This document shows positions 45,278 to 54,783 of a DNA stretch of 64,000 nt, in pieces; the first letter of the stretch is position 1; every line of letters begins with the position of its first letter. The stretch lies in the NCBI GenBank assembly GCA_021401465.1, contig JADDMT010000005.1, positions 62,001-126,000 on the forward strand, written 5' to 3'. This DNA comes from Teratosphaeria epicoccoides (taxonomy: Eukaryota > Ascomycota > Dothideomycetes > Mycosphaerellales > Teratosphaeriaceae). Position numbers and translations under genes: made by a program. The notes under the pieces were generated by a model. That model worked only from the letters and a program-made list of their open reading frames with translations, did not search any database and was not told the origin of the DNA.

Positions 45278-46273
45278 CTACCACCTGATCACTCTCTCCG
45301 TCTCGCCCTTCCTCGGCGGGAAGTACGTATCGATCAGACCCAGATAGTACTCCTTCAGCTCCTCCGCTTTTGGCAAGTCATCACTCTTGCTGTACAAATC
45401 ATACGGATTAAACGCCTTCACCGCTCTCAACATCTCCTCATCCTTCTCGTTCATCATCCACCGATACCCACCCGCACTGTGCCACGGGTAAAAGGAATGG
45501 TATCGAATCATAGCCAACGCCTCGTCAGGCAACGTCGACTGCTCCTTGCAAATATGGTACAGGTACTCATCGTGGCCCCACGACAGCATTACGTTGTCCA
45601 GCCCGCAACCGGGAGAGTAGATGCCGTATTTGGTGCCGTAGATCGCGTCCTTGGAATCAGGGTTCGACTCGAAAGTCCCGGGATAGATGATGGAGTCCTC
45701 GAACGCGCAACCAACAGGGAACGTATCGCCAACTACGTCCCACTGACCACGAGCATCGTAAAAAAACAGAAGCTTCCCTAGATCATGAACAAGACCCACA
45801 AGCTGGAACCATTTCGGCTTGCCATCCCTACGGATCGCTTCAGCAGACTGCAGCAAGTGCTCGATCTGCGAGAGTGACGTATCTGGATCCGACTCATCGA
45901 TAAGCGTGTTGAGTTTCTCCATCGCTTGCCAGATTGTCATTTCAGCTCTCGTCTTCGACTTGAAATCGTTCCGGGCTTTGAGGTTGTAAGACACAGTTTG
46001 CTTTTCGTGCTGCTCGCGGTAAAAATTCTTGACGCGATCGCAGGCGTCCTCGTAGTTGCGGAACTGAGTTTTGTCTTTTTCTGCGTCGAATTGGGATTTC
46101 TCGTAGAGGTTGACTTCTCCGGGGGTAGCGGTGCCGTTTTTGACACGCATGGCGGCTTTCAGGACATTGACTTCGTCGATGGCGTCGGAGGTTGCTTCCA
46201 GGGCGAGGCCATCCCGGTGGTCGTTGAAGTTTTCGGCCACGTTGGGCGTCTCGAGGTCGAGAGCTGGTGCCAT
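45278..46273 (-). CDS. MIOX: Myo-inositol oxygenase (MIOX)
   Basis: A single-exon frame of 331 aa from the ATG at 46273 (MAPALDLETPNVAENF); upstream in-frame codons look like leader. MIOX motifs are complete: FRNYEDACDRVKNFYREQHE, MTIWQAMEKLNTLIDESDPD, the HD-domain diiron ligands in LVGLVHDLGKLL, SWGHDEYLYHICKE with His/Asp ligands, IRYHSFYPWHSAGGYRW and FNPYDLYSKSD. MIOX opens the myo-inositol ring with O2 to D-glucuronate in the cytosol. It is divergent from the aldo-keto reductase at 47534, which could reduce the product. The shared upstream region has a palindromic CGG-N4-CCG site. Confidence 0.96.
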   Translation of the reverse strand: MAPALDLETPNVAENFNDHRDGLALEATSDAIDEVNVLKAAMRVKNGTATPGEVNLYEKSQFDAEKDKTQFRNYEDACDRVKNFYREQHEKQTVSYNLKARNDFKSKTRAEMTIWQAMEKLNTLIDESDPDTSLSQIEHLLQSAEAIRRDGKPKWFQLVGLVHDLGKLLFFYDARGQWDVVGDTFPVGCAFEDSIIYPGTFESNPDSKDAIYGTKYGIYSPGCGLDNVMLSWGHDEYLYHICKEQSTLPDEALAMIRYHSFYPWHSAGGYRWMMNEKDEEMLRAVKAFNPYDLYSKSDDLPKAEELKEYYLGLIDTYFPPRKGETERVIRW

Positions 46274-46698
46274 TGTGGTTGTGTGTAGGTCTGCTTGGTC
46301 TCGAAGGGTTGTATCAGTATGACTGGTCGTTGAAATGGTCTCCTCAGGGGTACGAGAAGGGCGTATGCAGAGAGTTAGATTGATGACACTGAGAGCACAG
46401 GGACGGGGAGACGAAGACACATCCTTTTCAACCTTCTTTCCCTACGTGCAAGACCCATATCTCCACCTGTCTTGACCAGACGGCCCCGAAGCGAGTCGCC
46501 AATCGTCCTGCAACATGCAGCCGTGGAGGGTTGGTCCCGGGACTGCCTACCGCAACTCGAACCGTCTGCATATCAGGCACGTCCGGCCGCATACAATAGC
46601 ATCCCAACCGTGCCCTCCTGACAACACACATCGTTTCGTCCCCAGGATGGCGCTATGTGAACCCAAATCATGTGGAGACGGATCTGGTGCACCATTGG

Positions 46699-46710
46699 CT
46701 CCGGTCGGAG
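46699..46710. promoter_or_regulatory. Everted CCG-N2-CGG element
   Basis: CTCCGGTCGGAG has 5-bp inverted arms around GT. Such CGG half-site pairs fit Zn2Cys6 regulators; binding is inference. ATTGG lies just upstream at 46694-46698. Confidence 0.35.
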
Positions 46711-46731
46711 GGGATTGTCCGTAGCTTCGTC

Positions 46732-46749
46732 ATCTCGGCGCGCCGAGAT
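46732..46749. promoter_or_regulatory. Perfect 18-bp palindrome containing CGG-N4-CCG
   Basis: ATCTCGGCG followed by CGCCGAGAT is an exact inverted repeat. The CGG (46736-46738) and CCG (46743-46745) half-sites are the classic layout for a dimeric Zn2Cys6 activator. It lies 459 bp upstream of the MIOX ATG and 785 bp upstream of the reductase ATG. Confidence 0.55.
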
Positions 46750-47533
46750 AACGATTGATGCAGGCTTTAGTCCTCATGAGGTATGCCGTCTGCAGGCGGC
46801 GCATAAGATTTTGCGAGGCCTCCGAAGGTGGTGTGAAGCTCATCGTCACTAGACCAATGGGCGCGTGCGAGAAGATGGCGGCGTAGGATGGGGGTTGCTT
46901 GTTCGGACTCCGAAAGCCGACAAGCGGTCTTACCTTTCTCCTGGCGTCTCCGGTCCCTAGCCGAGCGGGTCATCACCCTCCACGCTGATGCATGCATGTG
47001 TGTGTGGACGTGTGGACACAGTATCGCATATCCGTCAAATAGCGCTCTCTGCATGTACCGTCGACCCCGCGTTCAGATGCCGATATCGTGCCCACATGCC
47101 ACAGCACGTCATACTTGCAATGCCAGAAGTGTCCAGGAATTTGCAGTGCCGGGTGCCACCAGACTTGGGAGAGTCGTGTTGCTAGCAGAGGGCGCGGTCG
47201 GCCGGAATGGCCCCTCCATGTCTCGCATGACGATAGGGAATCCAGTAGAGCATTGCGCAGGGTCCAGTCCTCATCAAACGCCGACTTTCTTTGTGTCGGC
47301 TGAGCTTCCCTCTTAGCCGATGAGCGCAGGTGCTAGCCCCGGTAAAGCTCCTGTGAATGCGGCTCTGCATACACGACGAACAATCTTATAGGCCTTACTT
47401 TCATCTGCCTACCTTGATGAATCCGCAGCTTGCAAATTTTGTACCGAACAAAACTGCTGACTTTGTCAAACATCCAGAAAAGCTGCTGGAGAAAACTTCA
47501 AGAAACTAAGCAGGAGCAGAGCAAGATATCGAT

Positions 47534-48562
47534 ATGGCTGCACTGGACCATTTTGTTTTAAACACCGGTGCCAAGATACCCGCCGTCGGCCTGGGCACGT
47601 GGCAGTCGGAGAAGGGCCAAGTCGCTGCCGCTGTTGAGCATGCGTTGAAGTCTGGGTACAGACACATTGATGGTGCTCTTGTGTACGGAAACGAGAATGA
47701 GGTCGGCCAAGGCATCAAGGCAGCAGTTGACGCTGGCGTTGTCAGGAGAGAGGACATCTTCGTCACCACCAAGCTCTGGAATTCATACCATGCCCGTGTC
47801 GAGGAGGGTCTCGAGCAGAGCTTGAAGAATCTCGGGCTTAACTATGTCGACCTGTACCTCATTCACTGGCCGGTAGCCATGAACCCCAATGGTAACGACA
47901 ACCTCTTCCCGAAGCTGCCAAACGGCGACCGTGATATCGTGCATCACTGGAATCACGTCGAGACGTGGAAGAGCATGGAGAAGCTGGTAAAGACCGGCAA
48001 GGTTAAGGCGATCGGTGTCTCGAACTACAGCGTCAACTTTCTCAAGGAGCTGCTTGCTGAGGCGGAGGTCGTGCCGGCTGCGAACCAAATTGAGAACCAT
48101 CCGCTTCTGCCGCAGCAGGATATTGCCGATTTTTGCAAGGAGAAGGGCATCTTGATCGAAGCATACAGTCCGCTAGGTAGCACAGGCAGCCCATTGTTCT
48201 CAGAAGAGGGCGTGCTAGAGGTAGCCAAGAAGCACAATGTTGGACCTGGTACCATTCTCATCAGCTACCAAGGTAAAGATCTGAGGCCACAGGTGCTTGC
48301 GTCTCTACTAACCCTCCACAGTCAATAAAGGCCACGTCGTTCTTCCCAAGTCCGTCACTCCATCCCGTATCGCGGAGAACTTGAAGACCGTGAAGCTCGA
48401 CCCTTCAGATCTCGAGGCGCTTGAAGGCATCCACAAGAAGAAGGGGCTGACTCGCTATGTCTACCCGCCGTTCGGCGTCAGTATCTTGCAGCGCCGCGTT
48501 GCCTGTGGAGCGACTACTGACATGTTGAGCAGGTCAATCTCGGCTTCCCGGACAAGCAGTAA
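47534..48562 (+). CDS. Aldo-keto reductase (candidate D-glucuronate / glyceraldehyde-type reductase)
   Basis: Exons 47534-48272, 48322-48476 and 48533-48562 give 307 aa; the last exon supplies only NLGFPDKQ-type tail residues. The AKR catalytic tetrad is present: Asp46 and Tyr51 in HIDGALVYGNE, Lys80 in VTTKLW, His111 in LYLIHWP. Other signatures are GLGTW, IGVSNYS, AANQIENHPLLPQQ and VLPKSVTPSRIAENL for NADPH binding. It resembles fungal Gcy1/GaaD/xylose reductase-type enzymes. Next to MIOX, reduction of D-glucuronate to L-gulonate is a reasonable role, but glycerol or pentose metabolism fits the sequence as well. Intron 1 has a CTACTAAC branch site. Confidence 0.92.
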
Positions 48563-48713
48563 AAGTCATGGGGGCGTTGCGTGAAAGCGGCGGCATTGGC
48601 GGTTGCTGAATTCACACCGTTTGAGCGATCGGAATGGTAATTGACACACTTAGCGAGCGAATCAATTTGTAGATGTCTGAGATGCGCCATTGCAATGCCG
48701 ATAATTTGATTCT

Positions 48714-49028
48714 TCATCGTGCCTTCTCCTTGGCGCGTTTCGCTTCCGTCTTCACCACGTCTTCCAAGCCCTCATTCCTTCGCGCCAGCAGCACGACGTC
48801 CTTCGAATTGATGATTGTTCGTCCACCGTGCTTAGCGAATGCTTCCATGTCGTTGGCGGCATTCTGTATCTGTGCCCAGACCATTTCACTGAGGCCTCCG
48901 ATAAACTGGGGCGTGGCGTTGAAGTCCTGTGTGATCGCGAGCGAGTCCACTGTTTTGCCTATGCTATACCAGAGCGCTGATTTCAGCTTCTGGTCTTTCG
49001 TCTCGTCGTCTGCTTGCAGGCCCGGCAT
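48714..49028 (-). CDS. MHF1: MHF1 / CENP-S, histone-fold kinetochore and FANCM partner
   Basis: A single-exon frame of 104 aa from the ATG at 49028. The histone-fold sequence LKSALWYSIGKTVD, then ATPQFIGGLSEMVWAQIQNA, MEAFAKHGGRTIINSKDVVL and LLARRNEGLEDVV matches CENP-S/MHF1 across the whole length. With CENP-X (MHF2) it forms a tetramer that binds DNA, helps the FANCM-type helicase at stalled forks and supports kinetochores. It sits between the reductase (convergent) and the AA11 gene (divergent), unrelated to both. Confidence 0.92.
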   Translation of the reverse strand: MPGLQADDETKDQKLKSALWYSIGKTVDSLAITQDFNATPQFIGGLSEMVWAQIQNAANDMEAFAKHGGRTIINSKDVVLLARRNEGLEDVVKTEAKRAKEKAR

Positions 49029-49619
49029 CTTTGCTTGTCAAGGATTGTGCATGATAGAGGAGCTGCAAGACCACCTCTAAGCTACTTAGGTATAGGCTGG
49101 ATATGCGGCCCGTGCACGCGCGTTCATTTCGAAGCTCTTTTCCTCTCCCCGTCGACCTCAGGATCCTTCGCAGTCCTCACACCATGAGGTTTATGTGCAT
49201 GCATCATGACCGCGTTCGTCCTTCATCGACCATGACGCACGACGGACGCCTCTCCGACTTCACGCGACGAACGCTGCCCAAGCAACCATTTCCCAACAGA
49301 GAATTGACACAAAGATGCCACTGAGATCTACTCATGCGAATGAGTCAGACGATCAGGCCATCTAGAGATGGCAGACACTGGAATGCGGCCCCTTTCGTCT
49401 CCAGGAATGCAACGCAGCCACAGCGCTCACCCAACATCTACCACACCACCATCACCACCACTACACGAATTGCGGCTGGTGTCCGACAATGCGATCCACA
49501 TATTCGGAGGTAAGGAGTGGCAGGAAAAGGTACTATAGTAAGTATATGGTCTACAGTGTTTTCTTATTTCACTACACTTCGCCTTATCACGAACCTTCCC
49601 GATGTCACGAACTGCTACG
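49029..49619. other. Divergent intergenic region
   Basis: About 590 bp between MHF1 and the AA11 gene; contains short CACCA-rich runs (about 49439-49470) but no gene. Confidence 0.4.
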
Positions 49620-51320
49620 ATGAAGATTTCAGCGCTCTGCTGGTTGCTTTCCTTTTTGACACCAACACTGGCTCACATGGAGATGTCCTGGCCATATCCG
49701 TTCCGGAGCAAGTACAATCCAGAAAATGACTACAACGACATAGATTACAGCATGACGTCGCCACTGTTAGCAGATGGATCGGACTTCCCTTGCAAAGGAT
49801 ACCAGAATGACGATGGTGTATCATCAGTGACATACACATCAGGGTCGACGTATAACATGACGCTTCAAGGCAGTGCAACACACGGTGGTGGCTCATGTCA
49901 GCTATCACTGTCGTATGATAACGGCGCGACCTTCCGTGTGATCAAGAGCATGATTGGAGCCTGTCCACTTACGACGACTTACGACTTCACGATACCAAGC
50001 TATGCGCCTGCGGGCGATGCTCTGTTAGCATGGACCTGGCAGAATCTAGAGGGCAATCGGGAGTATTACATGAACTGTGCACCCATCAGCATTTCCAGTG
50101 CGCCAATGCCGCGTCACAAGCGTTCGGCATACAGAAACATCAGCAGTCTACCCTATATCTGGAAAGCAAATCTCCAGGGCATCAACAGTTGCGAGTCTGT
50201 AGAAGACGAGAACGTTGTCTATCCAAATCCAGGACAGGATGTCGTTTACGGTGATGGTCTTAGCAACAGGAGCACACCATCTGCAGGCGACTGCGATGAG
50301 GCGACGCCGTATGGACAGACATACGAGGAAAGAGTGTCTGGAGACACAACCGAGGACAGCTCGGGCCTGGCCGTCACTGCATCGAGCGATGGTGGTACAA
50401 TCTTTTCCTCACCCACTGCTGCTGCGAACAGTACCCGGAGCCCAAATCTCAGCTCCGTGAGCTCAACACTAAGTGCGCAAAGCTCATCACCTAATACTCG
50501 GAGCTCATCGTCCGCCAATCTCGCGAGCAATTCCAGTACGGTAATGTTCCAAACATTTTCTACGACTACCATCACCGTTGCATGCGATGAAACAGTCCCC
50601 ATCACGCTAGCGTCATCACCCCCAGAAATGACTACCTTCACTGTAACAAGCAGCCCTGCAGTCTATACCACGTCTGTGCCTCCAAATGCTTGCTACGCCG
50701 GTACAGCAGATTGTCCCTGCAATGCGGGATATCAATGCCAAGCTCTTGGCAACTGCGCGTGGCAGTGTCAGGCCATGGCGAGCACGATCACAGCAACCAT
50801 CTCCACAAGCGCGTCACGAAGCACGATAGTCGTTACTAGCTCAGCATCGGCTTCTCAAACGATGGCAATCTCGAAGTCCACTTCCGCACCAGCGGCCAGC
50901 GGCACGCCCTCTTACGCAACGAGCGCCAATCTCAGCTCTGCCTATCTACCCTGCGTGCCAGGTACCTTCATCTGCGCCTCCGCCTCGACATGGTACACCT
51001 GCGACTACGACGCCGCAGCCAACTGGGTCTACGAAGACCCTCGCGAAGTGTCCGCGGGCATGCAATGTATACCTCAATACTCACCCTACACAAGTAGCAC
51101 TTCGCAATACGCACAGCAGGGCTCCACGCCCAGCGGCTACTATCGCGACGACAGGATCGCGAGAGCGCAGCCAGACGGCAGCTGTACGGAAAATGGAGCA
51201 ATCCAATGCACGAACGGCGGCTCGTCATTTAATGTCTGCGATCAGGGTGGGTGGGTCGAGATGGGACCGGTAGCTGCTGGATCGACATGTGAGAATGGTC
51301 AAATTGTTGCGAGTTCTTGA
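49620..51320 (+). CDS. Secreted AA11-type lytic polysaccharide monooxygenase with C-terminal module
   Basis: A single-exon frame of 566 aa. Starting at the ATG at 49620, MKISALCWLLSFLTPTLA is a signal peptide whose cleavage leaves His as first residue (HMEMSWPYPF), as a copper histidine brace requires; the second His is in SATHGGGSCQLSL. The AA11 core also shows GSDFPCKGY, AWTWQNLEGNREYYMNCAPI. A Ser/Thr-rich linker, a small Cys-rich block (CYAGTADCPCNAGYQC) and a C-terminal module with DGSCTENGAIQCTNGG and FNVCDQGGWVEMGPV follow, the latter like the X278 chitin-associated module. AA11 enzymes oxidise chitin. The in-frame ATG at 49602 would put six residues before the signal and is less likely. 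Confidence 0.9.
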   Translation: MKISALCWLLSFLTPTLAHMEMSWPYPFRSKYNPENDYNDIDYSMTSPLLADGSDFPCKGYQNDDGVSSVTYTSGSTYNMTLQGSATHGGGSCQLSLSYDNGATFRVIKSMIGACPLTTTYDFTIPSYAPAGDALLAWTWQNLEGNREYYMNCAPISISSAPMPRHKRSAYRNISSLPYIWKANLQGINSCESVEDENVVYPNPGQDVVYGDGLSNRSTPSAGDCDEATPYGQTYEERVSGDTTEDSSGLAVTASSDGGTIFSSPTAAANSTRSPNLSSVSSTLSAQSSSPNTRSSSSANLASNSSTVMFQTFSTTTITVACDETVPITLASSPPEMTTFTVTSSPAVYTTSVPPNACYAGTADCPCNAGYQCQALGNCAWQCQAMASTITATISTSASRSTIVVTSSASASQTMAISKSTSAPAASGTPSYATSANLSSAYLPCVPGTFICASASTWYTCDYDAAANWVYEDPREVSAGMQCIPQYSPYTSSTSQYAQQGSTPSGYYRDDRIARAQPDGSCTENGAIQCTNGGSSFNVCDQGGWVEMGPVAAGSTCENGQIVASS

Positions 51321-51462
51321 TAATGGGCTGCATTGCGCTCGCAAGAATGGATCAGGATTGTTTTGCAGCGATCGTGGCTGACCTCATGTGCGCAGCACTT
51401 TTGCTTTCGGATGCCATCTATACGACAGCATTGAAGCGTAATTGCTGGGATCGACAACGTCT

Positions 51463-52660
51463 TCACTTACTGCAACCTAGACTGTCTATTACGACCTTCA
51501 AAACCAGCTTTCCATCTTCATCTTTCGTCTTGCCAGCCAATTCGAAGGCCTTCGGCGCCTCCTCCAATCCATGAAATCTGTGTGTGACTAGCTTCGCAAA
51601 ATCTGGTCCATCTGGTGACTTAGCTGCTTGCTGGACAATCTCGATGCTCTCTTGGTACGTGTTCGCATATCTGAAGACACCAACAATGTCTACTTCTCGC
51701 AAAGCGGCAGCTCCTAGAGGCAAAGTCTGGATTGGGTGGCCCATGCCGACCAGCATGAGCCGGCCGCCAGGTCTTGTGGAGTAAATACCCGCTTGTACAC
51801 AGGATGGCACGCCGGTACACTCGAATACAGTGTCCACTTCACCCGCGTTGTCGACCTTGCCAATTGTTTCCGCCGTTTCTCTCGCGATCGTCAAGCTCTC
51901 GTCGATGTCCTTGCCTCTTCGCATTGGTACAGTATAGCTCGCATGAGCAAAGCCATTCTTGACTGCGAAGTCTAGCCGTCCAGCATCGATGTCCGCAATG
52001 ACGACTTTGCCTGCGCCTTTCACTTTTGCTACTGCCGCGCACAGCAGGCCTACAGCACCAGCACCAAACACCAGGACTGTGGCACCAGGATCCATGTGGC
52101 TTCGCCGGAAAGCATGAAGGGCAACGCCCAGCGGCTCTAACAGCGCCCCAACGTCCAGGCTCAGGTCTTTGGGCAGCTTGTAGGACCATTTGACAGGGTG
52201 GTTGATCTTCTCCTGCAGCGTGCCTTGAAAGTGCGGGAAGCTCTTCCCACTACTTCGAAATCTCATCTGCTTGCAGATATTATACCGACCTTCTTGACAT
52301 CTTGCACACTCTCCGCATGGCAGGCCGACCTCTAACGCGACTTTGTCTCCGACCTGGAAGTCCGAGACCGACGAGCCCACTGCTGTGACGATGCCGGCGG
52401 ATTCATGGCCGAGTGAGAGGGGCTCCCGTACGAGGATGTCGCCGTTTCGGAAGTGGGAGTAGTAATGCAAGTCGCTGCCGCAAAGACCGGTGCTTGCTAT
52501 ACGTATCTGAAGTTCGCTTGATGCTGGAGCTGGAAGGTCTCGAGGTTCCTGGGCACGGTCAGAAAGTTGGAACCTTGATGGTAGAGGAGTGTTGACTGAC
52601 GATTCTCAGGTCTTTGACGCCATGGAGTACCGAGGCTTGAATTTTTGTTGCAGCAGACAT
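51463..52660 (-). CDS. Zinc-dependent medium-chain polyol dehydrogenase (xylitol/sorbitol/L-arabinitol type)
   Basis: Exons 52660-52601 and 52548-51463 (intron GTCAGT 52600, CCAG 52549) give 381 aa. The zinc-alcohol dehydrogenase pattern is complete: catalytic Cys in TGLCGSDLHYY, GHE in LSLGHESAGIV, four structural Cys in LPCGECARCQEGRYNICKQ, EPLGVALHA, the Rossmann GAGAVGLLCAAVAK, and IADIDAGRL with the Asp of NAD preference. It belongs to the sorbitol/xylitol dehydrogenase group. In the glucuronate route such an enzyme oxidises xylitol to xylulose, or it may take other polyols. It is divergent from the SDR gene, with 278 bp between start codons, which suggests co-regulation. Confidence 0.92.
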
Positions 52661-52938
52661 TGTAGGTGAGGGCGTGAGAGTAGGTATGTTTGGTTCGGCT
52701 GATCCACGAAAATAGATCTACTCGAACTTTGAGCGTCTACGGTAAAGACTTTCGAAGGTATTAATTATTTTTCGAGATGTTCGAGATCTGTCAGGCCATC
52801 GGCATTTGTCGGCAATTGAACTTTTGTGTGAGGTTCCTCATGGACCTCACCCTCCTCTGTAGTGCTGGAGGACAACGATCACTGATCGCACGAAGTTTTC
52901 AGCAGCATCCCGCGCCAGTCTTTCCGGCCTGTATCGCG
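52661..52938. promoter_or_regulatory. Short divergent promoter, polyol dehydrogenase / SDR
   Basis: 278 bp between two start codons. AT-rich around 52755-52775. No CGG palindrome like that upstream of MIOX is visible. Confidence 0.45.
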
Positions 52939-53779
52939 ATGATGGCGTCTATCTCACAACTATTCTCGTTAGATGGCCATACGGCTCTAGTCACGGGTGG
53001 GACGCGAGGAATTGGACAGACGATGGCCATTGCATTGGCCGAGGCTGGAGCAGACATTCTCCTCGTGCAAGTAAGAGATGGGACCGAGTATCTATCCTTG
53101 GTGTCGTATTGATGTGCGGTAGCGAGACGAGTCCAATCAGGCGACCAAGCAAGCAATCGAGAAGCTTGGTCGTAAAGCCCTGATATATACCGCTGATCTA
53201 TCCTCCAACGATTCGATGAAAGCCCTCATACCCAAAGTGCTCGCCGATGGACACCAAATACATATCCTGGTCAACTGCGGTGGCATACAACGACGACATC
53301 CTGCTCACAAGTTTCCCGACGACGACTGGAACGAGGTTTTGCAGGTCAACCTCAACGCAACGTTCACGCTTTGCCGAGATGTCGGAGCACATATGCTGGC
53401 TCGAAAGGCGGACAAAGCAGGCAGAAGAGGGAGCATAATAAATGTTGCAAGCTTGCTCAGCTTCCAAGGCGGCATCAACGTGCCGGCTTATGCTGCTAGT
53501 AAGGGTGGTGTGGCCCAATTAACCAAGGCTTTAAGTAATCAGTGGGCTGCTCAAGGCATAACGGTAAACGCGATAGCGCCAGGCTACATTGCCACCGAGA
53601 TGAACACGGCGTTGATCACCGATGAGAAGAGAGCTGCGGGCATCTTGGAGAGGATACCGGCAGGGCGATGGGGCAGTCCTGAGGACTTCAAAGGTGGTGT
53701 TGTGTACCTGGCGAGCAGGGCAAGTGCGTATGTGAGTGGCGAGATCTTGACGATTGACGGCGGGTGGATGGGACGATAG
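52939..53779 (+). CDS. Short-chain dehydrogenase (KduD-like, 2-deoxy-D-gluconate/uronate-type)
   Basis: Exons 52939-53070 and 53123-53779 (intron GTAAGA 53071, GTAG 53122) give 262 aa; a second ATG at 52942 is equally good. SDR motifs: TGGTRGIG for cofactor, HILVNCGGIQRR in place of NNAG, catalytic Asn in LQVNLNATF, Ser in INVASLLSFQGG, Tyr/Lys in YAASKGG, and ITVNAIAPGYIATEMN. GGIQRR and the ending LTIDGGWMGR are typical of 2-keto-3-deoxygluconate 5-dehydrogenase/2-deoxygluconate dehydrogenases, which act on sugar acids. It pairs head-to-head with the polyol dehydrogenase and precedes the inositol-dehydrogenase-like gene on the same strand. Confidence 0.9.
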
Positions 53780-54783
53780 AAAGCCTCTGAGGTTTCACTT
53801 GCGGAGGTGTTGCCAAAGAGTCCTTTGCTTGGCATGACCGAGGTGTCACTTCGCAGCTCGAACGCGGCTTGCACTGAGGACATTTGCTCGACTGGTGCTC
53901 GGACACGTTGATCAAGGAGCAAAATGAGCTGGTCGATCTGTTAAATTCCTGCGGCCGACTGGAGGTTGAGCCCGCTCACATACTGCCTGGCTCAGGCAAT
54001 GCTTTTACTGTGGCACAATGCATGATAGAAGGTCGTGCTCAGAGCTTTAGCATGACTGCAACGGTTGGTTCACCGCGTCTCCGTGGGCACAGCAGTCATG
54101 GGTTTGTTATTCTCCGGTCACGTCGTCCCTGAAACGCCTGAAAGCGACTCATGAGAGTTGACAGCGCAAGTGTAGGTAGGTGGCACGATGCTCGGCTGGA
54201 GGGTGAGTGTCGAAAATGAGGGCCACGATGTCTAGCTGCTGCGCACGCATGAGCTCATAGTTGAGCTTGGCAATCATCCCACTTGATCAGAAATGGTTTC
54301 ATGAAGACGTGCGACCAAGGAAGGCCCCTCGATCGTTTGGACCGGAGGCATGAGTCGGTCATATCACGGGCATATGAAGACTCCCTTTCCAGTCAAAGAG
54401 CGCGACCAAGTGGTGTCGCTTTCTGCACCGATGAGGAAGTCCGCTAGCAGTGACATCAGACGCGCCTCAAAATTTATGTGACCCCTCTCCCCCTGCGAAC
54501 CCCGCCAGCCATATCCCGACCTTGGCCGAAGAACACGACTATGTTTGAGGAGAAAGCAGAGGATCGTTTCGTACCTGCATTACGCTCTCAACGTGCTTCG
54601 ATTTTGCCGCTGAATTGAGGTAGCGAGGCAAGAAGGCAAGCGGTATATTTACCCTCGATCTTCCATGCCCTACCTCATCGCTGCTTCAATAGATGCTGGC
54701 CTCTTTCACTCGTCTTGGGCCCACTGAAGTCAGATCGGCTTCTTGATACTCTCGGACGACAGACACTTCCAAGAGCCGCCACC
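53780..54783. other. Intergenic region
   Basis: About 1 kb between the SDR and the Gfo/Idh/MocA gene. No recognisable gene; promoter of the latter. Confidence 0.4.

Larger units (their letters stand above)
46274..47533. promoter_or_regulatory. Divergent promoter region, MIOX / aldo-keto reductase
   Basis: About 1.26 kb separate the two start codons. No coding frame of interest. The stretch 46694-46749 has an ATTGG (inverted CCAAT), an everted CCG-N2-CGG and a perfect 18-bp palindrome close together. Confidence 0.5.

Noticed and set aside
44867..45781. Plus-strand frame of 304 codons overlapping MIOX
   Set aside because: Its 3' half is antisense to MIOX and its 5' half has no recognisable content.
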